This document shows positions 60,533 to 64,000 of a DNA stretch of 64,000 bases, one piece after another. A program made the translations under genes and the position numbers. This DNA is from Ehretia macrophylla. Taxonomy: Eukaryota; Streptophyta; Magnoliopsida; Boraginales; Ehretiaceae. Below the pieces are notes generated by a model. That model was not told the DNA's origin. It did not search any database and worked only from the letters and a program-made list of their open reading frames with translations. The stretch covers positions 23,981,501 through 24,045,500 of the forward strand of contig CM075770.1 of assembly GCA_037974665.1 (NCBI GenBank), given 5' to 3'. Position 1 is the stretch's first letter; the number at the start of each line of letters is the position of its first letter.

Positions 60533-61007
60533 TTTAACGACAACCCATCTGCTTCAACAACGTAGCATCCTCACAAGACGTGATATCGACGCGTTGTAGG
60601 GCTCATTAATGTCCCTCGTGTCAGGTTGTCGTCCATTGAATAGCTCACGACGTACGATTCGGGACGGAAAAATAGAGCAAAAGAAGAAAATTGGCCCAAA
60701 ACTGATGAAAACGTTCGATTTTGTGCTCCAAAAATGGGCACAGCCGAGCAGACTTGCTGCCCACCTCGTAGAGCTCTCGGAGAACTTTCCAACGGTATGC
60801 TGTGCACCACGTAACTCCTTACGGATCAAAAGTTATGGGCACCGGTGCGACGGAGACCAGATGACAAGCCCTACGCCCTCGGTTTGCTGGCCCAGTCTTC
60901 ACGTGAAGCGAAGTTGTCTTGCCCAATGTGCCATGGGATTCGGTAATTGAAATGTGGTGCATAAAGCATCTTGGCAATCCTAACCGGGGCAAAAAAAATT
61001 GAAAAGG

Positions 61008-61126
61008 GGGGTGCAACACGAGGACTTCCCTGGGGGTCACCCATCCTACTACTACTCTCGCCCAAGCACGCTTAACTTCGGAGTTCTGATGGGATCCAGT
61101 GCATTAGTGCTTGTATGATCGCACCC
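61008..61126 (-). rRNA. 5S: 5S rRNA gene copy M40 (last copy)
   Basis: About 4 differences. Box A is intact and box C has one change on each side. Its upstream spacer is cut about 307 bp away by the right-edge LTR. Confidence 0.93.
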
Positions 61127-61433
61127 ATCATGTTGTGGGCACAAATCCTTTATGTGTTGACGGTTCACAGTCCCAACCCAAGGAGATGGTCTATTCAAAA
61201 GGCCCAATGGACTTAACGACAACCCATCCATTTCAACAACGCAGCATCCTTGTAAGACATGATATCAACTCATGGTAGTGCCCTGGAATATCCAACGAGT
61301 TAGGTTGTCGTTCTTTTAACAGCTCATGACGTGCAATCCGGGATGAAAAAATAGAGCAAAAGAAGGAAAGTGGCCCGAAACTGATGAAAACCTTCGATTT
61401 TGGGCTCCAAAAATAGGCGCAGCTGTGAGGCCC

Positions 61434-64000
61434 GACCCCGATTTACGTGTGAAGCCTAGCTTGATTTGCCCTGACCTAGATTTGCGTGCCATGACCTAGG
61501 TTTAAGAAATGAGTTCATTTTATGTGCCATGCATTGAATTACATGCATTCGTTTGGGATTGCGTGCATTTACTTGAAAAACGTGTGTTCGTCTCGTAGTT
61601 CGTGTCCTACCTCGTAGTACGTGCCCTAGACCTAGGAAAGCGTACCTTCACGCTAATCAAGAAAGTATCTTTCACGAAACACTAGACTATTAAACAATCC
61701 TACAAAGTCCACTATCAATATAATAATCCAAATTCCATTCACTAGAAGACAAAAATGCACCAAAAACAAAACATTCCTTATTCTTTATCCATTATTCTTT
61801 TTGCACTTCAAAATACAATTAGAATAATGCTCAAGATGACACAAATTCAGCCATTTTATTAGCCTTGGCTGACCATACCATGGTTTTGCACAAGGTTTGA
61901 GCAAATTATTTTATTCTATTGCATGCCAAGACAAATTATGACTCAAAGCATTAAAAAATTGCTCAAAATTCACTCAATCTCCTCACCATTCTCGGCCATA
62001 ACACCTTGCCATGCTAGACATTTCAAAATTTAAAGCATTTGGAAGACAAAAGCTGAAATTGAAAGCATCAAGGCCGAGCATGCTCCTCAACTTGCAAGGC
62101 TTTTGTTTTATTTTCATTTCCTTCATTTCTTCCTCTCACATTTCTCTCTCACTCTCATTTTCCTCTCTCCATTTCGGTCCTTGGCTGAGTTCTCACCATC
62201 TTTGCTCCTCTTCATCATTCCTTAGTCGAACAAGGCAAGAAAATCATCCAAGCAACTCAAGCAAACAAGCTAGAGTTCGAAAATCACTCTTGCATGTGCA
62301 TTGAAGCTTCATTTCGGCCCTAGGTAAGCTTCTTGACAACCATTTCTTTTCTCCATGGTTTAACCTCATGCTTGTGCTAAGAGATTGATCATTAAGCTAG
62401 GAAAAATAGAGAAAAAAATAGTGAGGTTCTCGGCTAAGCAAGGGAAAGGAGAAGATTTGAGCTTCAACAAAGGGTCTTGAGCATTTTGTGGTTGATTGCT
62501 AAGGTGAGGGTTAAAACCTTTTGAAAACTCTTCAAAATTTCACATGCATGCTCATAAATGTGTGTATTTGCTTCTGTACTTGAGATATATGGTCGTTCAT
62601 AAGCTTAAACAACCATGCATGGCAAGATCTTGGCTTGAAAATGATGCTAGGTGAAGTCGAAATGGATGACAGCTCTCTGACCAGTCTGTTCGAGGTAATT
62701 TTAGCTAAGAAAATGATGTTAAAAGTGCTTGAAAATTTTTGGGTGACTATTTTGGACAGTTTGGAACATTTTTCCCAGAAATAGGCCGAAGCTAATTTTG
62801 AATCTAAGGTCCTCAAAATGGCAAATCATTAAAATGTGACAAAATCTGGAAATCTGGAAAAATGAATCAGGTTTTGGCAGATGCACTGACCTTGTGGAAC
62901 GAACCATATTTGACTTAGTAAATGTTGTCCAAAACGTATGAAATTTGGTGCGCTGCTATATTTTTCAGTTCTGGACAATTTTGTCAGAAATGGACCAAAG
63001 CTAAAACTGAATCTAAGGACCTCAAAAACGTCAATTTCTGAAAAGTGTACAAATCTGGACAGTTTTGTGCTACCTCACTGTTTCGGCTATAACTAATGAT
63101 TCTGAACTCCAATTGATGCAAGGTTTGTTTATGATTTTAGTTAACTTCTTAAGCTTTAATTTGACATCTTATTTACTGAATTTGGAGATTGTTTTATTAT
63201 CCTATTGATTGTGAGAAAACAGCCTATTGCAGTAAAGGTTTTATTTAGCCATATGCTTGGAAAATTGTTGTAACCTCTCTTGTGGTACTAATTGTGTGGA
63301 AATGTGGTGTTGGGATGTTGTGTGGACTGTTTTGAACGTTTGAGGATGTTGAATTAAATGATTTATGGTTTGAGATTGACATTGAGTTGGGTTGAGGCTC
63401 AAATTGCATGAATATACTTGAAATGGAAGCCCTAACGACTAGGTAGTCTTAATAAGTGTTGATTATTTGGATATTGTGTTGGAATCATAAGCTTAGTGGG
63501 CTGCCGTAAATGTTTATAACTTCAAAAGTGATCTTGACCATTGCATGTTGACAATTAAGCTTTTCTTGCATCCGAACCCATGTTGATATCATTGCATGTT
63601 GAATAATCTTATCACTTGATTGCGTGGACTTTTTAATGAGTTATATGGCCTGTTTTACATGTGTTACATGGCTGCCCGTTTAATTTCCATATAACTCTAT
63701 ATGCCTTTTAAGTGAAATTTCCTGTCTTATCGTGTCCTGCTTGTTTATCTGTCAATGTGCAATCCTATTACTGTCCGGAGGCAACCTACTTTGTTGTCTT
63801 CCTTCTGTGATATATATTACCTGTCATGAATGTGCATTGCATACAAGGTTGCAACCTTTCCTGTCGGCATGGTAGTGATCACGTACACCGGGCGGCATCG
63901 GGCTTGCCGGTGTTACCGTGACCACCATGTTCCATTCCCTCTCTCGCTTGGGGGCTAGACTTCCTCGGAGAGTTGGGTCATAGGATCTTGGGGCACATCC
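61434..64000 (+). mobile_element. Partial LTR of the long-LTR family, + orientation
   Basis: Starts TGTGAGGCCCGACC next to 5S spacer (GGCGCAGC) and runs to the window end, still about 1 kb short of the expected LTR end. It corresponds to the reverse complement of about 20770-23812 but is noticeably more diverged than the other copies. Whether it is a solo LTR or the 5' LTR of an element continuing to the right cannot be told. Confidence 0.9.
63777..63802 (+). other. Conserved LTR stem-loop, right-edge LTR
   Basis: GGAGGCAAC, CTACTTT, GTTGTCTTCC: one G-C pair becomes G-U, all others are retained. Confidence 0.7.

Larger units (their letters stand above)
59177..60996 (-). repeat. Near-identical 5S spacer triplication
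   Basis: The spacers at about 59283-59720, 59961-60398 and 60554-60990 differ at only a few positions by eye, far fewer than other neighbours. They share private changes such as GTCCCTCGTGTCAGG and TTTTGTGCTCC. The third copy is joined to M39 by a deletion. Confidence 0.88.
41468..61433 (-). repeat. 5S rDNA tandem block, - strand, right part (31 genes)
   Basis: Starts inside a spacer (AAAAAAACAGAGC) at a different phase from where the left block stops (19759), and ends at GGCGCAGC before an LTR at 61434. Most units are 677-680 bp. Exceptions are 168 bp (44527 to 44695), 158 bp (49445 to 49603), 638 bp (52995 to 53633; 41 bp missing near 53280) and 593 bp (60415 to 61008). Confidence 0.97.

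Noticed and set aside
13758-61126. Regular repeat and spacer layout, considered as a CRISPR-like array
   Set aside because: The repeat is a 119-nt 5S rRNA gene, the spacers are homologous to each other, and the genome is eukaryotic.
3510-61433. Many open frames of 60-124 codons recurring every 679 bp, such as those beginning MGESSTRMGDP or MIRKELR
   Set aside because: They are translations of the 5S gene and its spacer in various frames. They recur only because the DNA repeats, and stops and frame breaks differ from unit to unit without any sign of protein-level constraint.
62011-62304. A 97-codon open frame in the right-edge LTR
   Set aside because: It lies wholly inside LTR sequence, is low-complexity (Ser, Phe, Leu rich), and equivalent LTR copies do not keep it open.

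Overview
This window is nuclear DNA from a flowering plant and is almost entirely repetitive. Most of it is three blocks of tandem 5S ribosomal DNA. The unit is about 679 bp: a 119-nt 5S rRNA gene plus a spacer of about 560 bp. The gene agrees with the angiosperm 5S consensus, with box A, intermediate element and box C inside it, a TATA-like ATAAA near -25, a GC motif near -12, C at -1, and T-runs just downstream. I count 52 gene copies by eye: 12 on the + strand, one of them truncated, and 40 on the - strand. No single-copy protein gene was recognised. Most short ORFs are accidental reading frames in 5S units or LTRs.

Layout. 1-3507 is a rearranged remnant of a long-LTR Ty3/gypsy element (LTR, a piece of integrase/chromodomain, LTR end). 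3510-11593 is a + strand 5S block with 12 genes. 11594-13647 is a truncated Ty3/gypsy gag-protease fragment, and 5S orientation reverses across it. 13648-19759 is a - strand 5S block with 9 genes. 19760-41467 is a large nested retrotransposon composite. 41468-61433 is a - strand 5S block with 31 genes. 61434-64000 is a + oriented LTR of the same family as the left-edge remnant, cut by the window end.

The composite has three layers. The outer element lies on the - strand, with LTRs of about 3.57 kb and a decayed gag-pol reading gag, protease, RT, RNase H, integrase, chromodomain. It looks like a Tekay/Del-type chromovirus. Its 5' LTR is interrupted by a non-autonomous, LARD-like element (29734-38989) that has LTRs, a primer-binding site and a polypurine tract but no recognisable gag or pol. 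The LARD's left LTR is interrupted by a 2.29-kb solo LTR (30252-32540) with a perfect 5-bp target-site duplication. This gives a relative order of insertion: outer element, then LARD, then solo LTR.

The 5S blocks carry higher-order structure that differs by block: a trimer on the + strand, a tetramer (about 2.72 kb) in the left - block, and dimers (about 1.356 kb) in the right - block. In the clearest dimer, one monomer has a near-consensus gene with an altered TATA-like element, and the other has the TATA-like element but a damaged gene. By eye every 5S copy carries at least one difference from the local consensus, many of them C-to-T or G-to-A. That fits a methylated, largely silent part of a 5S locus. 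The copy at 46054-46172 is the best candidate for an active gene. Another notable signal is a short stem-loop conserved in two LTR families with base changes that preserve pairing.
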